Part shown: one piece after another, positions 1 through 9,125 of the stretch
Numbering within the stretch: position 1 is the first letter of the stretch
How the letters are laid out: every line of letters begins with the position of its first letter
DNA from: Paenibacillus sp. MAEPY2
GTDB lineage: Bacteria; Bacillota; Bacilli; Paenibacillales; Paenibacillaceae
Direction: 5' to 3'
Length of the DNA: 64,000 nucleotides
NCBI RefSeq assembly: GCF_000499205.1
Contig: NZ_AWUK01000016.1
Span: forward strand, 1 to 64,000
Notes under the pieces: generated by a model
The model's input: the letters and a program-made list of their open reading frames with translations, nothing else
Told to the model about the DNA's origin: nothing
Databases searched by the model: none
Position numbers and translations under genes: made by a program

Positions 1-45
1 AAAGTGCGTTGCAAGAGGTTGAACCTCTTGCAACGCACTTTTTAA
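1..45. terminator. bidirectional intrinsic terminator
   Basis: A near-perfect inverted repeat (two arms of about 19 bases, AAAGTGCGTTGCAAGAGGTT and its complement) is followed by a T run. It probably ends transcription of a gene lying left of the window. Confidence 0.85.
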
Positions 46-103
46 CATAGATTGGGTCATATTAATCTGAAGATTTGATTGTGATTGCTTAGTTAAATTG
101 GCA

Positions 104-133
104 TTGAACTTTAATTAGTTTAAACTATAGTTT
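104..133 (+). promoter_or_regulatory. promoter with overlapping palindromic operator (BlaI-type)
   Basis: A -35 TTGAAC (104-109) and -10 TATAGT (126-131) are spaced by 16 bases. The perfect palindrome AAACTATAGTTT (122-133) covers the -10 box. BlaI/MecI repressors are known to bind dyads over their own promoters, so this is a plausible autoregulatory operator; that role is inferred from position. Confidence 0.5.
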
Positions 134-193
134 GTAGTTGGAAACAGAAATAGTAAATAAGAACGAAACTTTTCTGGAAGAGGTAGCTAAAAT

Positions 194-616
194 ATGCGAG
201 TAAAGAGATTCCATCTAGATGAAGAAGGTATCAATAAATTTTTTGGTTCTTTAGAAGCCAAAATTATGGAGATTTTGTGGAACAATAGCAAGATGACAAT
301 TAAACAAGTCCATGAGTTAATAAATGCAGAATCCCCCATCTCATTGAACGCAGTCATGACGGTAATGACAAGACTGACTGATAAAGATTATTTAATAAAA
401 GAATCAAGTGGCCGGGGAAGAACGAGATTAACTTTTTTCTCAGCACCTACAACTAAAGAAGAATTTATTCAGGCGCAAACCCAAGCAGTCACTGATGGAC
501 TGATTGCTGACTTTGGTTCATATATGGTTCGTAATTTAATTGAAAGTTTGGACAAAGCCGACCCTGAGCTGATTCAACAACTAGAAAACAAATTGAAGGA
601 ATTAAAAAATGAATAG
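194..616 (+). CDS. BlaI/MecI-family transcriptional repressor
   Basis: This 140-residue protein has the length and layout of BlaI/MecI repressors: an N-terminal winged helix (about residues 10-80, with the segment LEAKIMEILW) and a C-terminal helical dimerisation and cleavage region. Such repressors hold a promoter shut until a partner M56 metallopeptidase triggers their cleavage. The stop overlaps the start of the M56 peptidase gene by 8 bases, the usual repressor/sensor arrangement. A purine-rich ribosome site (GGAAGAGG) precedes the ATG. No beta-lactamase gene is near, so the regulated target is unknown. Confidence 0.85.
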   Translation: MRVKRFHLDEEGINKFFGSLEAKIMEILWNNSKMTIKQVHELINAESPISLNAVMTVMTRLTDKDYLIKESSGRGRTRLTFFSAPTTKEEFIQAQTQAVTDGLIADFGSYMVRNLIESLDKADPELIQQLENKLKELKNE

Positions 617-1478
617 TTATTCGAAGATACTAATTGACCCAAAGCGGGCTTTGTTCGTGGCGATAGTTATATGCAGTTTGGTTATTTTTCAGATGGGCTA
701 TGTTATATATCATCAGCTTCAAGATGTACCAAGTAACGATAATATAATTTTATTGCTTCAGGCTACTATTACGGATATGTTTGTGAATCATGTAACTACC
801 GAAATGATTATCAATGCTTTTATTGCCTTTTCAGTTATAACCTTTGGGTATCAAGTATTTAATCAATATTTACGTTATATGAATATGAAGAAACTCCTTT
901 TCCAGATGGAGAAGTTAGAGTTATCTAATGGGTATTCAGAAAAATACAACTCCCTAAAAATAAAAATAAAAGTGGTATCACATCCAAACAAAATAGCAAT
1001 GTCAGCTGGATTCTTTAAATCAGACATTATCCTTTCAACGAGTCTATTAGATCAATTTAATGATGAGGAAATTAGGGCAATTATTTACCATGAATATTAT
1101 CATTGTACAAAACGTCATCCCTTTTACACGGTTATTTTAAAAATATTATCTGAATGTTATATTTTTTTGCCGGTAATAAAAAAATTAGCTAGCTACTATG
1201 AAGTTGAAATGGAATTAAAAGCAGATCAATTTGTAATAAATAAAATGAAAAGTACAAGACAGATAGGAAACGTTTTATTGAGTCTGATTAAGGAACATAA
1301 AAGGGAACCGATGCTTAAAGGTGTTCATTTAGCTCATGTAGCTATAAATTATCGACTGCAACAGATTATTTATCCTAATGCCAAGCTAACTGTCCCTATT
1401 TTAGAGACACATACGATTCTCGTCTCTATGATCACACCGATCGTTATGGGAATAATTCTGATAATCGACTGTGCCTAA
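609..1478 (+). CDS. M56-family (BlaR1-like) membrane metallopeptidase lacking a sensor domain
   Basis: This 289-residue protein starts with a hydrophobic segment, has a second one near residues 65-85, and carries the zinc motif HEYYH around residue 160 followed by E-L-K-A-D, the third-ligand region of M56 peptidases. A C-terminal hydrophobic stretch ends the protein. Full BlaR1 proteins are about 600 residues with an extracellular penicillin-binding sensor, which is absent here. It should cleave or inactivate the BlaI-like repressor encoded immediately upstream, with which it is translationally coupled. The stimulus cannot be told from the sequence. Confidence 0.8.
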   Translation: MNSYSKILIDPKRALFVAIVICSLVIFQMGYVIYHQLQDVPSNDNIILLLQATITDMFVNHVTTEMIINAFIAFSVITFGYQVFNQYLRYMNMKKLLFQMEKLELSNGYSEKYNSLKIKIKVVSHPNKIAMSAGFFKSDIILSTSLLDQFNDEEIRAIIYHEYYHCTKRHPFYTVILKILSECYIFLPVIKKLASYYEVEMELKADQFVINKMKSTRQIGNVLLSLIKEHKREPMLKGVHLAHVAINYRLQQIIYPNAKLTVPILETHTILVSMITPIVMGIILIIDCA

Positions 1479-1715
1479 TATATATCTAAGTGAAAGCTTG
1501 TAACCTCATGACTTGAAGTTCTCGTTATTAAAAAGAATCGTGTGGGTGACCTCCCGAGAGTTAAACGTATGGCTACATCGGCAGATGGTGGTCCCTATCG
1601 CGAAGTAACCGTTGTGCATAGCGAAAAAAACTATGGTGCGCCGTCATTCCTCAAAGTAAATAAACGATTTTTTTCCTTATAGAAAAATGTGTAAATTCAA
1701 GTTGGTGTTTCCCTG
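1479..1715. other. non-coding, probably decayed DNA
   Basis: I see no complete gene. A short open stretch on the + strand (about 1531-1637) reads as protein-like sequence containing ADGGPYREVTVVHSEKNYGAP but has no start signal and no recognisable family, so it is best seen as a remnant. Confidence 0.4.
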
Positions 1716-1717
1716 GA

Positions 1718-1905
1718 AACTGGAGTGAGTTATCCCGTCGAACTAAAGATGAAAGCCATAGAAATGAGATTGGCGAGGTACCCTTGAAAGAAGTTATGAA
1801 AAAGCTGAATATACGGAATATCATATCTGAAAACGTGGATGGGGTAAGAAGAAGTTCATCGTCTGGAGCAACCCATAGGCAAGCATTATAAACTATGGCA
1901 AGTTG
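1718..1905 (+). pseudogene. IS3-family orfA remnant (frameshifted)
   Basis: Reading the + strand gives SYPVELKMKAIEMRLA, then after a one-base deletion VPLKEVMKKLNIRN, and further on VHRLEQPIGKHYK. This is the helix-turn-helix N-terminus of IS3-group OrfA proteins common in Paenibacillus, with an internal deletion. No orfB, no terminal repeats and no intact start remain, so this is a dead fragment. It shows that insertion sequences have worked on the left flank of the Tn7-like element. Confidence 0.65.
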
Positions 1906-2047
1906 CACTCAACACAGGTTTCGATATAGATATCTTAGGATCACTGCTTGCTTCGATCAGAAGGTTTCATAATCTTTTAATTAATGATATTTCGTACTAT
2001 GTCCAATATGTAAGATGAAACCTAAACTAGAAGATATTCCTAATGGA

Positions 2048-2070
2048 GTCGCTATTTTAGCGGCTTTTTT
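2048..2070 (+). terminator. terminator-like hairpin next to the left transposon end
   Basis: GTCGCTATTTTAGCGGC followed by six T abuts the left end of the Tn7-like element. A direct copy of its core (CGCTATTTTAGCGGCTT) lies beside a decayed right end at 20949-20969. Confidence 0.6.
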
Positions 2071-2071
2071 A

Positions 2072-2151
2072 TGTTATCGGTACAAGTTCGTGTCCCGAGC
2101 CAAGGGTAAGAACTTGTACCGATTACCGATAAGGACAAGAACTTTTGATCC
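2072..2151. repeat. left end of Tn7-like element with TnsB-type sites
   Basis: Three related 17-19 bp units occur: GGTACAAGTTCGTGTCC (2079-2095), the inverted GGGTAAGAACTTGTACC (2104-2120) and GGACAAGAACTTTTGATCC (2133-2151). The block from 2075 to 2125 is an almost exact inverted copy of 17415-17467, including the shared TGTCCCGAGCCAAGG. Tn7 ends are known to carry several about 20 bp TnsB sites. The outermost base is taken as the TGT at 2072. TTTTA precedes it and also occurs just beyond the right end, but this is AT-rich and weak as evidence for a target duplication. Confidence 0.75.
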
Positions 2152-2452
2152 CATTATTTTCAATTATTTTTAGGATTGTTGTTGCGCTGATTGCGCAATT
2201 TACTGCACATAACTCAAGTTAGGCGTAGTTTATTTGAATTTCTTGCTAATATATCGACATAGTCTCTATCTCTACAACCGTGAACACTACATAACAAAAT
2301 ATTATTTTAATCTTCAAATTACTCTTCAACATAGAATGCTCCTGTTGGCGTGAATTTTCAAGGTGAACTTGAAGTTCAATATTCCTTTTGCTGAATCATG
2401 ATAAAATAGATTTGTAGAGAAATTTGTTAGACTACGACTTGAGGGGGATAAA
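2152..2452. other. intergenic region inside the left transposon end
   Basis: No gene is seen. It contains the inverted repeat TTGCGC-TGATT-GCGCAA at 2182-2198, a possible operator or hairpin, and must hold the promoter of the nuclease gene that starts at 2453. Confidence 0.4.
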
Positions 2453-3508
2453 ATGGAGACAGAGTTGATTTCCATAAGAGAAGAATACGAAGAACTTATT
2501 GGCCTAGCTTCCAACGCAACAGGAGTTGATAAAAGGCGCAGAGGATTTGCATTCGAGCGATTACTGTATAAGCTTTTTAATTTTGAACAACTTGAACCGC
2601 GCACAGGATACAGACCTTTGGGTGAGCAAATTGATGGCTCTATTTATCTTGACGGACGTATATATCTACTGGAAGCCAAGTGGCATGCAGAGCCACTACC
2701 AGCTTCAACCCTCTACCAGTTCAAAGGCAAGGTCGAAGGTAAGTTGGCAGGTACAATTGGAATATTTATTTCAATGTCAGGATATGCAGAAGACGCCGTT
2801 GATGCACTAGTTTTAGGTAAGACGCTAAATATTATTTTACTCGACCAAAGAGACTTAGATGTTGCTATAGCTCGTAGTCTTGGATTTACAAATGTTCTCA
2901 AACGTAAGCTTCGTATGGCTGCTGAGGAAGGAGCTATTTATTTCCCTTCTGAAGGTGAGATCGTGACCGCTGAAAAGAAAAAACTCGTAGAGATCGATCT
3001 TCTTCATTATGACCATGTCTCAGGTGGGGTAGTGACTACGCAAGCAATTGATGCAACTACAGCTGATTTATTAATTGTATGCGAAGGTGATACTGACCGT
3101 GAAATAATTGCCCTACTGTCTGAAAGGATTCTAGGTAAAGCGGGTTCAAATCGGTCAATTAAAATTACTGTTGCAAGGGGCAAGATCACAATTCCCCGTG
3201 TAGCGAATGCTTTGTGGAATACTTTTTATTCAGAATCTAAGGTCTTAATAGTGACCGATGGTGATGATGATCCTGTTAGGACAAAAGAAATGTTGCAGAA
3301 AGGCCTCGAATTTAACGAGTGGATTGCTGCTATCCCTAATCCTTCTATTGAAGTATGGCTTGACCTCGACGTTAGTCTGATGAAAAAATGGAGATTAGAG
3401 CATCGCCTTGAGCAATGTCGTCAAGCAGCGAGTAATTTAGAAATTGAAGAATTGCTGAAGAGAGATGAGCAGTTTGCTTTATTCCACGATGCAATCCTCG
3501 GGAAATGA
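2453..3508 (+). CDS. Mrr-like restriction nuclease fused to a TOPRIM-like domain
   Basis: The 351-residue protein has two parts. Residues 30-150 look like a PD-(D/E)xK restriction-endonuclease fold: D61 in GEQIDG and the E74-A-K76 of LLEAKW are the expected catalytic residues. Residues 203-320 resemble a TOPRIM domain, with E211 in LIVCEGDTD and the acidic run 269-273 in TDGDDD. Both halves are metal-dependent nuclease-type modules, so a DNA-targeting defence role is likely, though the combination is not one I can assign to a named system. The start is supported by GAGGGGGATAAA before the ATG. It is the first cargo gene inside the left end, and Gabija genes follow. Confidence 0.6.
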   Translation: METELISIREEYEELIGLASNATGVDKRRRGFAFERLLYKLFNFEQLEPRTGYRPLGEQIDGSIYLDGRIYLLEAKWHAEPLPASTLYQFKGKVEGKLAGTIGIFISMSGYAEDAVDALVLGKTLNIILLDQRDLDVAIARSLGFTNVLKRKLRMAAEEGAIYFPSEGEIVTAEKKKLVEIDLLHYDHVSGGVVTTQAIDATTADLLIVCEGDTDREIIALLSERILGKAGSNRSIKITVARGKITIPRVANALWNTFYSESKVLIVTDGDDDPVRTKEMLQKGLEFNEWIAAIPNPSIEVWLDLDVSLMKKWRLEHRLEQCRQAASNLEIEELLKRDEQFALFHDAILGK

Positions 3509-3658
3509 GAGATCTTACTAGGTGAGAACTAGGAAATACTGCTGTTATAGAACCTTTATAATTTATTCAGGTAATTAAGAAACGATAATTGAAGGCTGAT
3601 GCAAAGATGTTCTCACTGCATGTATCTCGCTAATTTTATTTTAAAGGAGTAATACATA

Positions 3659-5413
3659 ATGAAACTATCAAAAGTCAAAGTTCTTAATTTCCGTAACTTA
3701 AAATGTATTGATATCAGTTTAAATAGAATTACGATTCTAATCGGTGAAAATAATAGTGGAAAAAGTAATTTACTAAAAGCCATCACACTTCCATTTTTAA
3801 ACGACGAGGTAGGAAATTTAAGTAAAAAATTAGGATGGCATGACATAAATAATTCAGCTAAGGAAATGTATTTTAACTTTTTAAAGACAAACAAAGAACG
3901 AATAACGAACCAAGAAATAAACATAGAAGAGTTTATTAAGATTGTGCCTATAGTTACAGTAGATGTATCATTTTCTCCTGATGGATCAGACGAATATTAC
4001 ATACATAAATGGATTACTGCTATGGATGAAGAAGTGCCACAATACAGTATTCAATATAAATATGCTGTACAAGACCACCAAAAACTATTAGAACTAGTTA
4101 CTAATATTCTGATGACGAACTCATCCATTGATAATATTAAAATGAACCTCCTACCCATTGAGTTTTACAAATATACGATACAAGTACCTCTCACAGAAGA
4201 TCCAGTATCCTTTAGTGATCTTATTAATTTCAAATATAACTCCCTCGCTGCGGAGAGAGACGATTTTTCAATTAAGAATAACCAGTTAGGTTCTAGAGCT
4301 TTAGTGAATTTATTACAAAACAAGCTTAGTGATGAGCAGAAGGTAGCTGTAGAAAAATCTTATGAGGACTTTTTCTCAGATCTCAAGCACATCAGTAAAT
4401 TAGAGGGAGTTTTTAATTGGCAAGAAGATTCTGCCTTAGAGAACGCAAAAGACTTTTTCAAAGAAATTACATTGCTCCCGAATATGCCAAGCATGGGTTC
4501 ATTATTGAACAATCTAAGACTCGGTTTTGGCGAAGAATATTTGAACACTCAAGGATTAGGTTACCGTAACTTAATTTATTTGCTTGTGATGATAAATTCT
4601 TTAAAAGTACATACCGACAGTGCTTTAAATATATTAACAATTGAGGAGCCTGAGGCACATTTATGTGTCAGTAATGAGCATCTCCTTGCCAGTTTTTTTA
4701 ATTCGATTTTGAATTCGAGTAGTAACTTACAGTTGTTCCTCTCAACACATAGCACAGAATTTGTTAATAAACTCGAATTACAAAACGTTGTTGTTTTAGC
4801 AAATGGATCTGCATTTTCTTTAAAGGACACAATTACCTCACAAGAATTGAACTATTTAGCCAAAAAGCCTAACTTAGATTTTCTAAAGTTTCTTTTCTCT
4901 AGAAATTGCATTTTAGTAGAGGGGCCCACTGAAGAGATGCTTATAAAGGCATACCTGAGTTCTAATGCTAATTCCTTGTACGATATAGAGGTTATAGCCT
5001 TGCATAAAGGCTTCACTAAGATGTTGGACATTTGGCTTAAAATAAACCAGTATACTACCAGTAGAATAGGAATTATTAGGGATTATGATGACCAACCAAA
5101 TGCACAAATAAATCATGAAAGATATAATGAGTATTCAAACATATATGTAACGACAACAACTGAATATACTCTAGAACCAGAGTTCGTAAAGACGAGCACT
5201 AATTTTAAGAAAATGAATGAGTATTTTACTCAAAATCACGGGTGGGAGAAGTGCACAAGCCCTGAGGAGTTATCAGAACGTTGGAGATCGGCAAAAGCTT
5301 CTACTATGTTGAGGTTTTGTAGGGATTTTGGTAAAAATGAGCTTACCAATATAGTGCTACCTAAGCACATAGCTAATGTTCTTGAATTCTTAAAAAGTGG
5401 AGAGAAAAAATGA
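3659..5413 (+). CDS. gajA: Gabija protein GajA, OLD-family ATPase/TOPRIM endonuclease
   Basis: The 584-residue protein has an ABC-type ATPase with Walker A GENNSGKS (residues 29-36) and a Walker B near residue 325 (LTIEEPEAH). A C-terminal TOPRIM nuclease follows, with LVEGPTEE near residue 420 and acidic RDYDD near 474. Length and order match GajA of the Gabija antiphage system (about 580 residues). In that system GajA nicks DNA when nucleotides are depleted and forms a large complex with the helicase-like GajB. The gajB gene follows with an ATGA overlap, which makes the assignment strong. AAAGGAG lies 9 bases before the ATG. Confidence 0.88.
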   Translation: MKLSKVKVLNFRNLKCIDISLNRITILIGENNSGKSNLLKAITLPFLNDEVGNLSKKLGWHDINNSAKEMYFNFLKTNKERITNQEINIEEFIKIVPIVTVDVSFSPDGSDEYYIHKWITAMDEEVPQYSIQYKYAVQDHQKLLELVTNILMTNSSIDNIKMNLLPIEFYKYTIQVPLTEDPVSFSDLINFKYNSLAAERDDFSIKNNQLGSRALVNLLQNKLSDEQKVAVEKSYEDFFSDLKHISKLEGVFNWQEDSALENAKDFFKEITLLPNMPSMGSLLNNLRLGFGEEYLNTQGLGYRNLIYLLVMINSLKVHTDSALNILTIEEPEAHLCVSNEHLLASFFNSILNSSSNLQLFLSTHSTEFVNKLELQNVVVLANGSAFSLKDTITSQELNYLAKKPNLDFLKFLFSRNCILVEGPTEEMLIKAYLSSNANSLYDIEVIALHKGFTKMLDIWLKINQYTTSRIGIIRDYDDQPNAQINHERYNEYSNIYVTTTTEYTLEPEFVKTSTNFKKMNEYFTQNHGWEKCTSPEELSERWRSAKASTMLRFCRDFGKNELTNIVLPKHIANVLEFLKSGEKK

Positions 5414-6783
5414 ATATAATAGTTGCTGGAGCTGGGGCTGGGAAAACAACCTCTATGGCTAGTCATATTCTGAACCGGTTGGAAAAAGTTGAGGATGGAA
5501 AGATACTCTACGTAATTACTTACACTAATTCTGCAAAGAATAAAATTCGAGAATTGATTATTGAGAATAAAGGGATCATCCCGAAACAATTACGAATTGA
5601 AACCATCCATGCTTTCCTTCTCCATGAAGTCATTTACCCATTTCATCATTTACTATTCGAAGGACATTTTAATAGTGTTTCATATATAAATTTACCTACA
5701 AATAGAGCATTCTCTGCTGGGAAATTAAAGGAACTAAAACAAAATAATTATATCCACGTAGAGAAAGTGACGGAAACTGCTAAATGGATTCTGTGCAAGA
5801 AGACTGGTGACAATAGGTTAATTAAAGAGAAACGCGAAAAAATCATCAATACCATTTCAAGATATTTAGATTGTGTTTATATTGATGAGGCTCAAGACAT
5901 GGATGAACATATGACTCAGATAGTCAAACTTTTAGATAATAAAGGGTTATATATATTCTTAATTGGAGATCCGAAGCAAGATTTACGTGGTCGTAATTTT
6001 TTCTCAAATTTGGTCATACAACATCAAGAGGCGGTTGTCTATGAACCTACTAATCATAGAAGTCCACTATCACATGTTAATTTCTCGAATCATTACATTC
6101 CTTTTGAACAAAAGCAAATTCCACTATCTAAGATAGAAGGGGAAATAAAATTTGTGCTCGAAAAAGAGATTGAATCAAGCGAAGATTTCTTTAATAACCA
6201 AAATTGGGATAGGATTTATATATATCAAAAAAACAATCGATTTAACACTCATGAAAAAGATAAAGCTAGCAATCATAATTTGATTTTTGAACTCGAGAAA
6301 CTAATTTCTAGAACAACTGATAATGAGAAAGAAAGAAAATTAATTCAGTATGAATTGCTAAAAGATATTTTCTCTAGACTAAAAGATTCCAACAATAACG
6401 AAATATTATTACTCATAGAGAAAGTTTTAAATTTGAAATTGAACTCACAAGACAAAGCCAAGATACATGATTCATTGAAGATTGCTAATGAAAAATCCCA
6501 TTCACCAGGTATTTTGGTAAACTCAATTGACTCTATAAAAGGACTAGAAGGAGAAAAGTGTTTATTCATTGTTACTACAGAAATTGCAGAGTATTTGCTT
6601 GGTATAAAAAAAGATCAGAATAAAATGATGAATTATCTATATGTAGCGCTCACAAGATCAAAGAGAGAACTTGTGCTATTTATCACCCTAGAGGTACACC
6701 TGAAATATACAATCCAAAACTGGGAGGCCTTTCTTTCTAGTAAAAAAATAAGTAAATACATCTCAGTTCCATTAGCGCCCTAG
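5410..6783 (+). CDS. gajB: Gabija protein GajB, UvrD-like ATPase
   Basis: This 457-residue protein shows a superfamily 1 helicase layout: Walker A GAGAGKTT (residues 7-14), Walker B YIDEAQD (about 157-163), a GLEGEK motif around 378 and the C-terminal YVALTRSKR (about 411-419). In Gabija, GajB senses DNA termini and depletes nucleotides to activate GajA. It is somewhat shorter than the B. cereus protein (about 494 residues) but all main motifs are present. It overlaps gajA by 4 bases, so translation is coupled. Confidence 0.88.
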   Translation: MNIIVAGAGAGKTTSMASHILNRLEKVEDGKILYVITYTNSAKNKIRELIIENKGIIPKQLRIETIHAFLLHEVIYPFHHLLFEGHFNSVSYINLPTNRAFSAGKLKELKQNNYIHVEKVTETAKWILCKKTGDNRLIKEKREKIINTISRYLDCVYIDEAQDMDEHMTQIVKLLDNKGLYIFLIGDPKQDLRGRNFFSNLVIQHQEAVVYEPTNHRSPLSHVNFSNHYIPFEQKQIPLSKIEGEIKFVLEKEIESSEDFFNNQNWDRIYIYQKNNRFNTHEKDKASNHNLIFELEKLISRTTDNEKERKLIQYELLKDIFSRLKDSNNNEILLLIEKVLNLKLNSQDKAKIHDSLKIANEKSHSPGILVNSIDSIKGLEGEKCLFIVTTEIAEYLLGIKKDQNKMMNYLYVALTRSKRELVLFITLEVHLKYTIQNWEAFLSSKKISKYISVPLAP

Positions 6784-6863
6784 GAAGATTATTTAAATAA
6801 CATGAAAGGGAAAAATAGAGTAATAATTGTACGATCAAAAAATCATACAGAGGAAGTGTTAAC

Positions 6864-8009
6864 TTGATTAAAGAATACATAATACCCAATATTTCTATAT
6901 ATTTGGATTTGATAAGAACTAATGATTTTCACAATTATATTTTCAGAGGACAAAACGAAGCTTACAACGGAATTCAAGCTAGTGGTTTTAGATCATATTC
7001 AGGTAGCGCAGAGGCAAGTAAATATTATGATATTGAGGAAATGAAAAAGCAATTCTATAGTAAAGTAGTTAGAAAAATATCAGAAGAAGAGAAACAATAT
7101 TTTTTAGCATTTTGCCAACATCACGGCTTACCTACAAATTTGGTTGACTTCACTACATCTCCTTTGGTCGCTCTATTCTTTGCTTGTTACGGAAAAGACC
7201 AACTTACTAGTAATGAAGCAGAAATCTACCTTATTAATAAGAAAAAGTTGATTGATATTACTCCATTACTTCTGCAGAATGAGAATTTTTTTGAATTGTT
7301 AATTCAAACTAAAGATGCTCAATTAAAGTTGTTTTCCAATTTACGAAAAATGTTCGCAAATCAAGCTCATGATTTGCCAAATTATATTAACAAACTGATC
7401 GAATGCTATGAATTAAACAATATAGATATCGATGGCGAAGAGCTGACTGAGAGTGTAGATCTGGATGAAGAATTCTTAGAGGATGATTATGACAATCTGA
7501 AAAAACTTACTGATTTTAAAGGGAAAAACGACGTTATCGAACTTTATTACTTTCTCGCTAATGAGATTTATGACGAAAATATTACTCATGGGGAAGTATA
7601 TCACTTAAATAATGCAGAGTATTATTCTAATGAGGAACTGGGTATAAGAGTCTTTTTTGCTTTATTAATAAATTTGCTTCAGCTCCAATATAGAAACATT
7701 GATAAGCCCCTTAAACTGGATCTTAATGTTTACTTCACTTATCAACCTCCAGATCTTTTTGATAGAATTATTAATCAAAAGGGAATGTTCATTTACCAAT
7801 TATATTTGTCAAAAACGGATGAACATAATAAACATAGAATGCTACGTTTTCAATCTATACAACCGGATTTTATTATTAAGATTCAGAATCATCAGGCAAT
7901 TTTAAATGAACTCAACTTATTAGGAATAAATATCGAAAGTATTTATGGAGATTTTGATAACATTGCTAAATCGATTAAATTTAATCAACAGTATACTTTG
8001 AATTCTTAA
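6864..8009 (+). CDS. FRG-domain protein, probable defence effector
   Basis: The 381-residue protein carries the FRG signature near the N-terminus (FRGQ at residues 27-30) and the family's second motif HHGLPTNLVDFTTSPLVAL near residues 86-105, which is usually HxGxPTxLLDWTxxPLVA. FRG proteins occur often beside phage-defence genes and have been proposed to act as ADP-ribosyltransferase-like effectors. Translation starts at a TTG preceded by GAGGAAG. It lies 80 bases after gajB in the same direction, so it may be a third component of this module or an independent cargo gene. The C-terminal 200 residues are unassigned. Confidence 0.7.
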   Translation: MIKEYIIPNISIYLDLIRTNDFHNYIFRGQNEAYNGIQASGFRSYSGSAEASKYYDIEEMKKQFYSKVVRKISEEEKQYFLAFCQHHGLPTNLVDFTTSPLVALFFACYGKDQLTSNEAEIYLINKKKLIDITPLLLQNENFFELLIQTKDAQLKLFSNLRKMFANQAHDLPNYINKLIECYELNNIDIDGEELTESVDLDEEFLEDDYDNLKKLTDFKGKNDVIELYYFLANEIYDENITHGEVYHLNNAEYYSNEELGIRVFFALLINLLQLQYRNIDKPLKLDLNVYFTYQPPDLFDRIINQKGMFIYQLYLSKTDEHNKHRMLRFQSIQPDFIIKIQNHQAILNELNLLGINIESIYGDFDNIAKSIKFNQQYTLNS

Positions 8010-8149
8010 AAAGAAAAGTCACAATTTAACGAAGTGAACTTTTTAATAATGTTAAGAAGATCATTTTTGACTTATTATTTAGAGACTAAGAGCATCTAAC
8101 AGATCTAAGTAGTGGGGTCTAGCACATTCCTCCAAAAAAAAGAAACGTA

Positions 8150-8205
8150 AAGCTTAGATCCCTAGAAAGCTGCCGTTAGGCAGCTTCTTTGTTTTTTCTT
8201 TACTC
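8150..8205 (+). terminator. intrinsic terminator after the FRG gene
   Basis: The hairpin AAGCTGCC-GTTA-GGCAGCTT is followed by CTTTGTTTTTTC. It ends the defence-cargo transcript. Confidence 0.8.
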
Positions 8206-8273
8206 AGATGATGAATAAATTTAATTTGAACCGTCAATACCATTCACTATCTTAAAAAAGGAGTAAACACATA

Positions 8274-9113
8274 GTGAGCATAGATAAAATAAGTCATTTT
8301 GTTCAATCACCCCACTACGAGGAGATGTTTTTCTCTGGAGCTAAAGTAAATATTCTAAGACAACTAATCAGTGAATATCAGGCTTCTCTTGGATTACAGC
8401 GGCTTGAGTGGGCTGAGCGGAATGTGGTCGGCAAATTCATTGCAACTAAACATTACGATTTGAATAATGATCAGTTATATGAGCTACTAGATAGTCATGG
8501 TGTGCTCCCTAAGACTGTTCGAATTAAATGGAATAGTTTAAATGAGCTGGAACAACACTCACTTCAGGAGAACTGTTTAGCCAGCAAGCCATACTTAAAA
8601 TTCACTCCAAAGAGGATCAATCAAGAGGAACGTGATGGGGGACACATCAGCTACAGAAATGACTTGGTGAACTATGGCATAGACGGGTTATTAGCTAATT
8701 GGAAACAACAAAAATGGATCTACTCTAGGTTGTTTGATCAATGGAATGCTTTACGTGTTTCTGCTCTAACGGAGATGCTTAAGACCAAACAAATCACGAT
8801 ATCCCTGTCTGAAGGAAAGCTAAGTGTAGTTATACCTGATCCATGCGTCGATACTAACGCTGCATTTCAATGGGGAGGAACAGAACTACTACAGCGATGT
8901 GGAAAGATTGATATGGAACAAGTAAAGTTATTAGCAGCCAAAGGCTACTATTCGATGACTGAGGTTCAGAAACACTTAAAGGTAGTGGATGTAAGGACAA
9001 AGTATATTCTCCTGACATTAACAAGTGAACGTAATATGATGGAGGGAATGATTCAACAATCTAACCGGTATTCTTGGGTGAATCTACGTAGCCAAAAGGG
9101 ATGGGAAGTTTAA
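8274..9113 (+). CDS. protein of unknown function in Tn7-like cargo
   Basis: I do not recognise this 279-residue protein. It is soluble, has no signal peptide or membrane segment, and is rich in charged and aromatic residues. The C-terminal part (YYSMTEVQKHLKV, about 225-240) could be a small helix-turn-helix. The start is GTG, with AAAAAAGGAG 10 bases upstream. It stands alone between two terminators, close to the recombinase-like and tns genes, so a link to transposition is possible but unproven. Confidence 0.65.
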   Translation: MSIDKISHFVQSPHYEEMFFSGAKVNILRQLISEYQASLGLQRLEWAERNVVGKFIATKHYDLNNDQLYELLDSHGVLPKTVRIKWNSLNELEQHSLQENCLASKPYLKFTPKRINQEERDGGHISYRNDLVNYGIDGLLANWKQQKWIYSRLFDQWNALRVSALTEMLKTKQITISLSEGKLSVVIPDPCVDTNAAFQWGGTELLQRCGKIDMEQVKLLAAKGYYSMTEVQKHLKVVDVRTKYILLTLTSERNMMEGMIQQSNRYSWVNLRSQKGWEV

Positions 9114-9125
9114 ATTGAATATGTA

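Noticed and set aside
1651..1908. 85-residue frame on the - strand
   Set aside because: It is the antisense shadow of the IS3 orfA remnant.
2067..2071. TTTTA as a 5-base target duplication of the Tn7-like element
   Set aside because: The same letters occur near 17471-17475, but the surroundings are T-rich and the exact ends are uncertain by one or two bases.
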